A stretch of 64,000 nt of DNA from Kribbella italica (GTDB lineage Bacteria > Actinomycetota > Actinomycetes > Propionibacteriales > Kribbellaceae), in contig NZ_JACHMY010000001.1 of the NCBI RefSeq assembly GCF_014205135.1, positions 4,092,001 through 4,156,000 of the forward strand, written 5' to 3'. The notes under the pieces are model-generated. The model did no database searches, was not told where the DNA came from, and saw only the letters and a list, made by a program, of their open reading frames with translations. This document shows, piece after piece, positions 23,091-30,032 of the stretch (position 1 is its first letter; every line of letters begins with the position of its first letter). The position numbers and the translations under genes were made by a program.

Positions 23091-24208
23091 CCGGGCAGCT
23101 CGATCGTGAGACGACCGTCGGCCGCGCACCGGACGGTCCACTCCGTGATCGGCGGCCTACCAGCCTGCTGCCAGTCCGCGAAGACCTGCTCGACCTCGGC
23201 CCAGAGATCGCGCCCCAGCATCCGTACGCCGTCCTTCCCCACCTGAGCCCAGGATCCGTCGTCCGAGCTGAGGGTGATCTCGCCGTCGTACTGCCAGAAC
23301 CACACGCCCGGCTGCCGCCGCCAGAAGTACAGCCCGAAGGCCTCGTCATCGAAGACCTCCCCTGCCAGCGCGCTCTCCCGCACCGTCATCGACTCGGCCC
23401 GCTGCTGGTGCTCTTCCAGCGTCAACTCCGGCAAGCTCTGCCCGTCATCGGCGTACTCCGGAACCTTCCGCGCGCTCATGAAGTACCCTCGCGGCGCCAT
23501 CAGCCGGCCGCTCGCACCGTTGCCGTCAGCATCGATCACCAGCTTCGCCCAAGCTCCGACCTGGGTGTTCGACGGCGGCCGCAGATCGGTGAGAATCACC
23601 GCGCCCGGCTTCCCCCAGACGATCCAGTCGGCCGGGATGTCGTCCACAGCATGCGTCGCGAGGATCCGGTCGTACCCGTCCACCACCGGCTCCGTCGAAG
23701 GCCGGTACCCCAACGTCGCCATCCGCTCGACCGCCGTACGCCGCAACTCCGGATCGATCTCCACCGTCGTCACTGCCTCGTCCCCCAGCAGCCGACACAG
23801 AATTGCCGCGTTGTACCCGGTCCCGGTCCCACTCTCCAGCACCGTCGTCCCCGGCACGATCTCCAACTCCTCGATCATGTCCGCCATCACCGAAGGCATC
23901 GACGACGAAGAACTCCACACAAAGCTCTCCGGCTGCCCCCTGACCGGCTTCGTCTGCGTCATCAACGCCTGATCGGAGTAGACCGCGTCCAGGTACTCCG
24001 CACTCGCCGCGTCCACCATGCCGTCCACGGCGGCGAACCCCTCAGAATCCACCTCGAGCCGAAGAAACTCGGGAACGAACACGTGTCGGGGCACCTCGCC
24101 GAACGCCACAGCCAACCGCTCGTCGGACAGCCTGCCCCCACGTCGAAGAGAAGCCACCAGCTCCGAGGCGCGCCGACGCCACTCCTGATCGACCTCAGCA
24201 GCCGTCAT
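23087..24208 (-). CDS. tgmC: PIMT-like methyltransferase of the ATP-grasp peptide system
   Basis: SAM-dependent methyltransferase of 373 aa related to protein-L-isoaspartate O-methyltransferase. The N-terminal two-thirds carries PIMT features: FGEVPRHVFVPEF, YSDQALMTQ, the substrate-loop-like SSSSMPSVMADMIE, and SAM motif I VLESGTGTGYNAA (about 123-135). A C-terminal extension of about 150 residues is typical of the graspetide-associated group. Such enzymes methylate an Asp side chain in the ester-linked peptide, which then closes to an aspartimide. Its ATG overlaps the ATP-grasp stop by 4 bases (ATGA), so it is the third gene of the operon. Peptide specificity is inferred from context. Confidence 0.93.
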   Translation of the reverse strand: MTAAEVDQEWRRRASELVASLRRGGRLSDERLAVAFGEVPRHVFVPEFLRLEVDSEGFAAVDGMVDAASAEYLDAVYSDQALMTQTKPVRGQPESFVWSSSSSMPSVMADMIEELEIVPGTTVLESGTGTGYNAAILCRLLGDEAVTTVEIDPELRRTAVERMATLGYRPSTEPVVDGYDRILATHAVDDIPADWIVWGKPGAVILTDLRPPSNTQVGAWAKLVIDADGNGASGRLMAPRGYFMSARKVPEYADDGQSLPELTLEEHQQRAESMTVRESALAGEVFDDEAFGLYFWRRQPGVWFWQYDGEITLSSDDGSWAQVGKDGVRMLGRDLWAEVEQVFADWQQAGRPPITEWTVRCAADGRLTIELPG

Positions 24209-25155
24209 GCCGTCTCCAAAAGATCCACCATCGCTGCCGTCATCGGCAGCCCGGTCTCGAGCTCGAGCCAGTGCCACTGCCCGCCGGTGTTGCATTCGTA
24301 CCAGATCCAGGTCCCGTCGTGGTCCAGCCCGAAGTCGAAGGCCCCGAAGAGCAGCCCGAACCGTTGGAGGTAACGCCGGCAAGCTCGCGCCACTGGGTCA
24401 GGTACGTCGATCACTGTGTAAGAAACCTGGCTGTAGTCCCGTCGCCAGTCCACGTGAGGCGAGTCGATCCGAACGCTGAACGTCTCGTCACCGATCACGG
24501 TGACCCGTACGTCGGCAATCTTGTCCACCTTCGCCTGGAACAGATGCAGGGTCAGCCGAACGGTCTCGTCCAGCTCTGCCGGATCGACCTCGTCCACCCA
24601 GATCATCAGCGCGTCGCCGTCCGGGCCGGTCAGGTCTGCGTTCTGCAACGGCTTGTAGACCAGCCTGCCGTGGGTCGCCGCGAACTCGCGGACGTCGTGG
24701 TGCTGGTTGGTGATGATGGTCGGCGGGACCACGAATCCGAGTTCGTGCGCGACGGCCAGCTGGGTCGGCTTGAACTCCGCTTCGAGGCTTCGCCAGAGAT
24801 GATTGACCCAGCGGCCGCGGACTTCGGCCAAGATCCCCGCCATGCCGTACTTCGCCTGCTCCCGAGCGAACCGACCGTCCTGATCGGACAGCTCGGTAGG
24901 AGCGACGTACGACGATGGCCGGCGATAGTAGACAGCCCGTACGGCCGCGAGGTCCAGCGCTCGGGACTCCGTCCGCAGGCGACCGCCCATGCGCTGCTCG
25001 CCGAAGGTGGCCGAGACCTCCAGGCCACCGGCGAGGACGTCGGCCGGGTCGCATCTGACCACGGGCACGCCGCGCTGGTTCAGCTCGCCCACGACCACGT
25101 CGGAGGTGGGATCATCCGCGCAGGTCAGCACCAGGACAGGTCGGTCCATGCCCAT
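24205..25155 (-). CDS. tgmB: ATP-grasp ribosomal peptide maturase (graspetide ligase)
   Basis: ATP-dependent macrocyclase of 316 aa that should form ester (or amide) links between Ser/Thr (or Lys) hydroxyls and Asp/Glu side chains of the precursor encoded just upstream. Seen in the sequence: an N-terminal pre-ATP-grasp domain with VYYRRPSSY, the KPTQLAVAHELGFVVPPT segment, YKPLQ (nucleotide lysine), DVRVTVIGDETFSVRID, and the C-terminal metal and ATP site WYECNTGGQWHWLE. The chosen ATG shares its A with the precursor's TGA stop (TGATG), so translation is coupled; a second ATG lies two codons in. The frame is open upstream through the precursor gene but that part is not family-like. Confidence 0.94.
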   Translation of the reverse strand: MGMDRPVLVLTCADDPTSDVVVGELNQRGVPVVRCDPADVLAGGLEVSATFGEQRMGGRLRTESRALDLAAVRAVYYRRPSSYVAPTELSDQDGRFAREQAKYGMAGILAEVRGRWVNHLWRSLEAEFKPTQLAVAHELGFVVPPTIITNQHHDVREFAATHGRLVYKPLQNADLTGPDGDALMIWVDEVDPAELDETVRLTLHLFQAKVDKIADVRVTVIGDETFSVRIDSPHVDWRRDYSQVSYTVIDVPDPVARACRRYLQRFGLLFGAFDFGLDHDGTWIWYECNTGGQWHWLELETGLPMTAAMVDLLETA

Positions 25156-25430
25156 CAGTCCGGTACGTACTCGACGACCTTGGTGTCGTCCGGCTTCCCC
25201 GGTCTGGCGCCGTCTCCGCCTCCGGTCGGCAGACTCTTGAACTGTGCGCGTGAGGTTCCGTGCTTCGGCGGTCCAGCCTGGACCTGGCGTCCGTCCTCGT
25301 CCCGGAAGATCCCGAGCTGGGTCGCGGGGTCGATCGCTTCGGCCGTGAGGATCGAGCTGTCGTCGGGCGGGGAGGCGCACCGGGCGGCTCGTCGTACGCC
25401 CCACGGCCGAGCAGTTGCGGTCGTCGTCAT
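25155..25430 (-). CDS. tgmA: Graspetide precursor peptide (ATP-grasp-modified RiPP)
   Basis: Precursor of 91 aa. The leader has the tgmA marks PWGVRR (9-14), DPATQLGIFRDEDG (34-47) and KHGTS (56-60), which the ATP-grasp enzyme should recognise. The probable core is the C-terminal third: S66, T69, then a glycine run, D73-G74, and acidic residues D81, D82, E87 and D91. The Asp-Gly pair is the kind of site that PIMT-like partners turn into aspartimide. Nested esters T69 with D81/D82 and S66 with E87 would put D73-G74 in a loop; this pattern is inference. The core is poorer in Thr than usual for the family. AGGGA lies about 5 bp before the ATG. First gene of the tgmABC operon. Confidence 0.92.
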   Translation of the reverse strand: MTTTATARPWGVRRAARCASPPDDSSILTAEAIDPATQLGIFRDEDGRQVQAGPPKHGTSRAQFKSLPTGGGDGARPGKPDDTKVVEYVPD

Positions 25431-25492
25431 GGTGATCCCTTCGCCGGCGTCATCACTGGAGGTAGCGGATGCGACACAGTGTTACAGGTGGC

Positions 25493-25528
25493 TCTATTGC
25501 GCCACTCGTCGACCGAGATGTCAATAGA
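25493..25528 (-). promoter_or_regulatory. Divergent control region of tgmA and GntR gene
   Basis: The 151-bp gap between tgmA and the GntR gene holds an inverted repeat, TCTATTG (25493-25499) and CAATAGA (25522-25528). On the minus strand the right arm overlaps a good -35 hexamer TTGACA (25524-25519) facing tgmA; the matching -10 is weak. This is a natural place for the divergent GntR protein to act. Binding is untested. Confidence 0.45.
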
Positions 25529-25581
25529 ACCCCCTCTACTGCCGCCCGGGGCTACTCTTGTCCGACATCCAAGGAGGGCAA

Positions 25582-26352
25582 TTGACCGGCGGCTACAGGG
25601 ACCTCGCGGCGACGCTGCGGGAGGCCATCGTCCGTGGCGACTACCCGGCTGGTTCGACCCTGCCCAAGCAGGACGACCTGGCGGAACTCCACGGAGTCAA
25701 CGTGAAGACGGTTCGCAACGCGGTCTCCCTGCTGACGGCCGAAGGCCTCGTCACCCCGGTCCGTCGTCGCGGTACCGTCGTTAGGGCCCGCCCGCCGATG
25801 CGTCGGCTCGGTCCGGACCGGTACGCGAAGAGCAAGTGGAAGCACGGCGATGTCGTGGCCTTCGTCGCCGACCGCGAAGTCTCTGGGCAGGAGTGGAAGC
25901 GGACCGACCAGACCCAGACGGTCGCCACCACCGAGGCCGACGTCGAGGTCGCGGAGGCCTTGGGGATCGAGGCCGGCGCCGTGGTGTACGAGCGGGCGCG
26001 TCTAGTCCGGGACGCCGGCGGCCGACCCACTCATACCTTGACCAGTTACTACCTGCCCGACGACGTCGAGGGCACCGCACTGGTCGACCCCACGCCGGGG
26101 CCTGCCGGACGCGGGGGCGGCTTCGCCGTCCTGACTCACCAGGGACTCGAACCCGACTCGATCACGGAGACCATCCACTCCCGCATGCCGACCCCCGACG
26201 AGATCGCCGGCCTGGACCTCCCGGCGGGCGAGCCGGTGATGGTTCTCCACAGAACGACGGCGACCCGCGACGGCCGGGTCGTGGAGTTCGCCCGCGGTGT
26301 CCATGCGGCCAGTCGATTCGCCTGGACCTACTCCTTCCGGATTCCCGAGTGA
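25582..26352 (+). CDS. GntR-family regulator with UTRA domain
   Basis: HutC-type regulator of 256 aa. The winged helix covers about residues 3-68 (YRDLAATLREAIVRGDYPAG, DLAELHGVNVKTVRNAV, RRRGTVVR). The UTRA effector domain (about 85-255) includes ALGIEAGAVVYERARLVRDAG and the closing LDLPAGEPVMVLHRTT. The TTG at 25582 was preferred because AAGGAGGG lies 4 bases before it; another in-frame TTG is 8 codons earlier. Divergent from tgmA, it is the likely regulator of the graspetide operon. Its stop overlaps the next gene (GTGA). Confidence 0.92.
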   Translation: MTGGYRDLAATLREAIVRGDYPAGSTLPKQDDLAELHGVNVKTVRNAVSLLTAEGLVTPVRRRGTVVRARPPMRRLGPDRYAKSKWKHGDVVAFVADREVSGQEWKRTDQTQTVATTEADVEVAEALGIEAGAVVYERARLVRDAGGRPTHTLTSYYLPDDVEGTALVDPTPGPAGRGGGFAVLTHQGLEPDSITETIHSRMPTPDEIAGLDLPAGEPVMVLHRTTATRDGRVVEFARGVHAASRFAWTYSFRIPE

Positions 26353-27011
26353 GCACGCCCCGAATTCCTCCGCAGCTTCGCTCGGCGACACAGACCCTTT
26401 GGGACTACCACGACCTCCGGCACGAACTCGAGCCGGCGGATGTGGCGATCGGACTCGGCAGCCACGACCTGGGCGTCGCGACCTTCACGGCCGAGTTGTA
26501 CCAACGCGGCCTGGTTCCGCGGATCCTCTTCACCGGCGCGAATGCCCCGACCACGGTCGAGCGGTTCCCTCGCGGGGAAGCCGTGCACTACACCGAGCAC
26601 GCGGTGGCACTCGGCGTACCGCTGGCGGACATCATCGTGGAGCCTGCTGCCACCAACACCGGCGAGAACATCACGCTCGCCCGCGCGGCCTTGGCCGAGC
26701 AGCAGGTCTCGATCGCAACGGTCATCCTGGTCTCAAGGCCCTACCAGCAACGCCGAGCGTTCGCGACCTGCCGAAAGCTCTGGCCGGAGGTCCGGCCGAT
26801 CTGCGCGTCGCTACCGCTGCCGCTCGACCAGTACGTCGAGTCGATTGGTGATCCCGACCGGGTCCTGAACATGCTCGTCGGCGACACCCAACGCATCGAG
26901 CTGTTCGCGGTGAAGGGGTTCGCGATACCGCAGGAGATGCCGGACGAGGTACGCCGAGCGTTTCAGCTGCTGGTCGACGCCGGCTACACGCGACGCTTGA
27001 TCGCCGACTGA
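26349..27011 (+). CDS. YdcF/SanA-like (DUF218) family protein
   Basis: Protein of 220 aa of the YdcF/ElyC/SanA fold. Family motifs are VAIGLGSHDLGVATF, RGLVPRILFTGAN, YTEHAVALGVP and the characteristic SxNTxEN-like ATNTGENITLARA. No signal peptide or membrane segment is visible, so it resembles cytoplasmic YdcF rather than the membrane-anchored SanA branch. Function in the family is poorly defined; nucleotide or SAM binding has been reported for YdcF. Coupled to the GntR gene by a GTGA overlap, so the two probably act together. A link to graspetide modification is only positional. Confidence 0.87.
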   Translation: MSTPRIPPQLRSATQTLWDYHDLRHELEPADVAIGLGSHDLGVATFTAELYQRGLVPRILFTGANAPTTVERFPRGEAVHYTEHAVALGVPLADIIVEPAATNTGENITLARAALAEQQVSIATVILVSRPYQQRRAFATCRKLWPEVRPICASLPLPLDQYVESIGDPDRVLNMLVGDTQRIELFAVKGFAIPQEMPDEVRRAFQLLVDAGYTRRLIAD

Positions 27012-28400
27012 TCACGAAGCCAGGTAGTCGTTGACGGTCTTGACAATCGTCGGGACGCGGTCGTCGTAGACGCCGTGGGCTCGGCGGTCGATCGTCTTGA
27101 GAGTCGAGTTGGGGAGTTTGCGATGGAGGCTCTCAGCCCAGGTGAGGGGAATGTTGTCGCGTTCGGCCTGGACGATGAGCATCGGGGTTTTGTTGCTGAT
27201 GGCAAGCGGTGGTTCGGTGGTGTGCTGGGTCCAGTAGGCGCACGGGAGGAACGTCGTCGGAAAGAGGGGCTGCGTGGTTCGGGTGCGCTGGACGTCGCGC
27301 CAGTACGTCGCCGGGTTCTTCGGCCAGCCCGTGTCGTTGCAGGTGAAGGCGATCGACGCGGCGATGAACTGGGAGAACACGGGCGCGCGGCCGTAGTACT
27401 GGTCGAGCCAGGCTTTGAGTTCTGGGGTTGGCGGGGTGTTGCGGAGCAGGGTGCTGACGTTGCGGGCCATCAGGTCGCGGTCACTCTCGTCGCCGAGGGC
27501 TGACTGGAGCAGCCAGGGCAGGACTGCCGAGTCGACCTTATGGCCGGCGATCGTCAGGTCGCGCTGCATCAAGCGGGTCACCGCTGCCCGGATCTGCTGA
27601 CCGCTTCCGCCGACGTGATACTTGTCGTCCCGCCAGGCTGCCCAGGCTGCCCACTCGTCGAAGGCTGCTTCGGCGCGTTCACCGGTGGCCAGGTGGTGAT
27701 ACTCGGATCCTTCGACGTCGGTCACACTGTCGACGACCATGCGGTCGACCTTGCCTTGAAACAACTGGCTGTAGACAACCCCCAGATCAGCGCCCCAGGA
27801 CACCCCGTAGTAGTTCAGCCTGTCTTCCTTGAGCGCCTTCCGTACGACGTCCAGGTCGCGCGCCACGTTCCGGATGCTCGCGTGCTCTAGTCCTCCGGGA
27901 CAAGTCCGTACGAACGCCTTCGCCCGGCGGGCGGACTCCGCGAAGTCGGCACGGTTGAGAGACGATCGGAAGACATCAGCCACGCGAACCTCACCGCAGC
28001 TCGCCGGCGCGCTCCGCCCGACGAAGCGAGGATCGAAGCCGATCAGGTCGTACTGCTTCGCGACGTCCCCGAGCAGCGGCCGCAAGGCCAGCGGGTAGTC
28101 GAGTCCCGAGCCGCCTGGTCCGCCGGGGTTCACCAGCAGTACGCCGCGCCGTACGCTCGGGTCGGCGGGAAGCCGAGAGATGGCGATGTCGATGGTCTGG
28201 CCGTCGGGGCGCAGATGGTCGACAGGCACCCGCATGGAACTGCAGGACGCGCCGGCCTCATCGAGCGCCTTCCCCTGGTCGTCGCCGCTGCCGTTCTGAC
28301 ACGCCCGCCAGACCAGGCCGGCGGTCTCCGCCGCCGCAGGCGACACAACAGTTGCCCCAGGCAACAACAGGAACGCCGCCAGCACCGCCACAGTTCGCAT
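27012..28400 (-). CDS. Secreted alpha/beta hydrolase, tripeptidyl-aminopeptidase (TAP) type
   Basis: Exported serine hydrolase of 462 aa. A signal peptide (residues 1 to about 24, ending near PAAAE) is followed by the alpha/beta-hydrolase core: oxyanion-loop NPGGPGGSG (91-99), GFDPR, and nucleophile elbow YGVSWGAD with S201; the usual pattern in this group is GxSYG. The C-terminal TAP-like part carries a catalytic Asp in VQAERDNIPL and His in RRAHGVYDD. The family cleaves short N-terminal peptides or other small acyl substrates. It is convergent with, and abuts, the YdcF gene. Peptide trimming of the graspetide is a speculative possibility only. Confidence 0.9.
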   Translation of the reverse strand: MRTVAVLAAFLLLPGATVVSPAAAETAGLVWRACQNGSGDDQGKALDEAGASCSSMRVPVDHLRPDGQTIDIAISRLPADPSVRRGVLLVNPGGPGGSGLDYPLALRPLLGDVAKQYDLIGFDPRFVGRSAPASCGEVRVADVFRSSLNRADFAESARRAKAFVRTCPGGLEHASIRNVARDLDVVRKALKEDRLNYYGVSWGADLGVVYSQLFQGKVDRMVVDSVTDVEGSEYHHLATGERAEAAFDEWAAWAAWRDDKYHVGGSGQQIRAAVTRLMQRDLTIAGHKVDSAVLPWLLQSALGDESDRDLMARNVSTLLRNTPPTPELKAWLDQYYGRAPVFSQFIAASIAFTCNDTGWPKNPATYWRDVQRTRTTQPLFPTTFLPCAYWTQHTTEPPLAISNKTPMLIVQAERDNIPLTWAESLHRKLPNSTLKTIDRRAHGVYDDRVPTIVKTVNDYLAS

Positions 28401-28649
28401 ACCCAGACGCTAGGCGCCTTGAGACGCCCGGTCCGGGGCCCGCACGCCCGACCCGGGGTATCTCCCGCGCTACCCCGACCCGCCGGTCGACGTCCTGACG
28501 CGTTGGTCGACTGATGCGTTGTTCGACCACTGACGCGATGTACCGCGCCAGTCGTCACAATCCGAGGCAGTGGACCAGCCATAGGCAGGCACCGGCGGCA
28601 GCGGACGACCACCACCTGCACGCAGGCACCGGACTCAGCACGGGCCGTC

Positions 28650-28960
28650 GACCGAGCGCCAGCGCTCACCTGGGCGCCAGAGCCCATCACCTGAAGCGGG
28701 CGACAGCATCCCCCCAACTTGACCGGTGGGCGGGTGCAGGGAGCGCCAGCGACCGGAGCGGTTGCGTGGGTCACCATTTGCACGCACCCAACCCGGCCCA
28801 CCACCAAGTGGTTGCTCGCGCGCCAGCGCGCACACGAAGCGGCGCCAGCCGCGCACCGAAGCGCGCGACAGCACGCGAACGTGGGCGACAGCCCACCGCA
28901 CGAAGCGCGCGACAGCACGCGTACCCACCAAGAAGGCGGGCGGGAGCACGCCCCGCAGCG
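28650..28960. repeat. Cluster of short hairpins with CA or GACA loops in gene-free DNA
   Basis: The 28401-28997 gap has no convincing gene. From about 28650 it carries a run of small hairpins: GAGCGC-CA-GCGCTC (28654-28667), TGGGC/GCCCA (28671-28686), GCGCGC-CA-GCGCGC (28818-28831), GCGGC-GCCA-GCCGC (28839-28852) and GTGGGC-GACA-GCCCAC (28881-28896). An exact 21-bp direct repeat, starting CGAAGCGCGCGACAG, occurs at 28857-28877 and 28901-28921. The loop GCCAG or GACAG recurs while the stems differ, which looks like a family of decaying palindromic elements. All long frames across it are repetitive and unlike proteins. Confidence 0.7.
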
Positions 28961-28997
28961 AGCGCCGGCGAACGGAGGGGCACGCGTGGGAGAGGCG

Positions 28998-30005
28998 TCA
29001 GTCGGCGAGCAAGCGCTGGGCCATCGACAGGTCGGTGATGAGGATGTTGACCCAGCCGCCCAGCAGAGCAGCGCGGATGGCCGAGTACTTGCGGTCGCCG
29101 CCGGCGACGCCGATGCGGCGGGGGACGGCGAGCAGTTCCTTCGCCGTGACGCCGATGACGCGTTGGTCGAAGGTGGAGCGGACGTGGTGGCCTTCTTCGT
29201 CGAAGAAGCGGAAGCAGACGTCGCCGACGGCGCCCAGGCGGCGGAGTTCGTCCTGGTCGGCCTGGGCTACCGCGTTGCCGCTGCGCTGCAACAAAGGCGA
29301 CGGCTGGAGGCTGCCGATTCCGACGACAGCGTCGGTGAGTTGGCCCCACGTGCCGAGGACGTCGCGGACGGAGACGTCGTTCATCATCGCGCGGCGTACG
29401 GCGGGTGTGCCGACCAGACCCGGAGCGGGGAGGTAGACGGGCATCGCGCCGGTGAGTTCGGCGAAGCGGGCAGTGAGGCGCGTGGCCTGCATCTGGACGG
29501 CGGCGTCGCCGAGGCCGCCGACGATCTGGACGACCTTCTCGGCGACCGGGACGCTCTTGCGCGGCATCCGGTCGACGGCGCTGATCAGGGTCTCGCTCCA
29601 GGACGAGATGCCGATCAGGTGCCCGCCGGTGAGCGTCATGTCGAGGTACGCCGCGGCGCCCGATCCCAGCGCGGGCAGGACGTCCTCGTCCACACCCTCC
29701 GCCAGACCACTCGGTCCCACAGACAGACCACCCGTGTCCACGACCACCGCATCCCGCAGCCCGTACCGCCCCTGCAGCTCGTCCTCGAGATCGCTGTGCA
29801 CCCCGCTCGGCATCGTCACGACGGTGTGCACGATCCCTACCTCGACCGCCTGCTTGAGCATCCGCGACACCCGGGCCTGGGACAGGTTGAGCTCGCTGGC
29901 GATGCGTGGCTGCCGGATGCCCTTCTCGTGGTACATCCGGGCCACCTTCGCCAGCAGCCGCAGCTCGTCCAGCCCCGGCTGACGTACGCCACGGTGAGCG
30001 CTCAT
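28998..30005 (-). CDS. SorC/DeoR-type sugar-binding regulator
   Basis: Regulator of 335 aa. The N-terminal HTH reads LLAKVARMYHEKGIRQ and PRIASELNLSQARVSRMLKQA; the C-terminal sugar-phosphate-binding domain has SorC features such as IGISSWSETL, VPVAEKVVQIVGGLGD and the closing GVAGGDRKYSAIRAALLGGWVNILITD. It lies 27 bp after the apiosidase-like gene on the same strand and is probably in one operon with it. The likely inducer is a phosphorylated sugar of the neighbouring pathway. Confidence 0.93.
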   Translation of the reverse strand: MSAHRGVRQPGLDELRLLAKVARMYHEKGIRQPRIASELNLSQARVSRMLKQAVEVGIVHTVVTMPSGVHSDLEDELQGRYGLRDAVVVDTGGLSVGPSGLAEGVDEDVLPALGSGAAAYLDMTLTGGHLIGISSWSETLISAVDRMPRKSVPVAEKVVQIVGGLGDAAVQMQATRLTARFAELTGAMPVYLPAPGLVGTPAVRRAMMNDVSVRDVLGTWGQLTDAVVGIGSLQPSPLLQRSGNAVAQADQDELRRLGAVGDVCFRFFDEEGHHVRSTFDQRVIGVTAKELLAVPRRIGVAGGDRKYSAIRAALLGGWVNILITDLSMAQRLLAD

Positions 30006-30032
30006 GCGTAGCCCCCTTCGATCAGGACTGGA

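Noticed and set aside
24205..25404. Longer start for the ATP-grasp gene at 25404
   Set aside because: The extra 83 codons overlap almost all of the precursor peptide gene and show no ATP-grasp features; the TGATG start fits coupled translation.
28650..28960. CRISPR-like array
   Set aside because: The repeats are palindromes of unequal sequence and spacing, with only one exact 21-bp pair and no cas genes.
28514..29436. Open frames on both strands in the hairpin-rich region
   Set aside because: Their proteins simply repeat the DNA hairpin units, lack ribosome sites and resemble no family.
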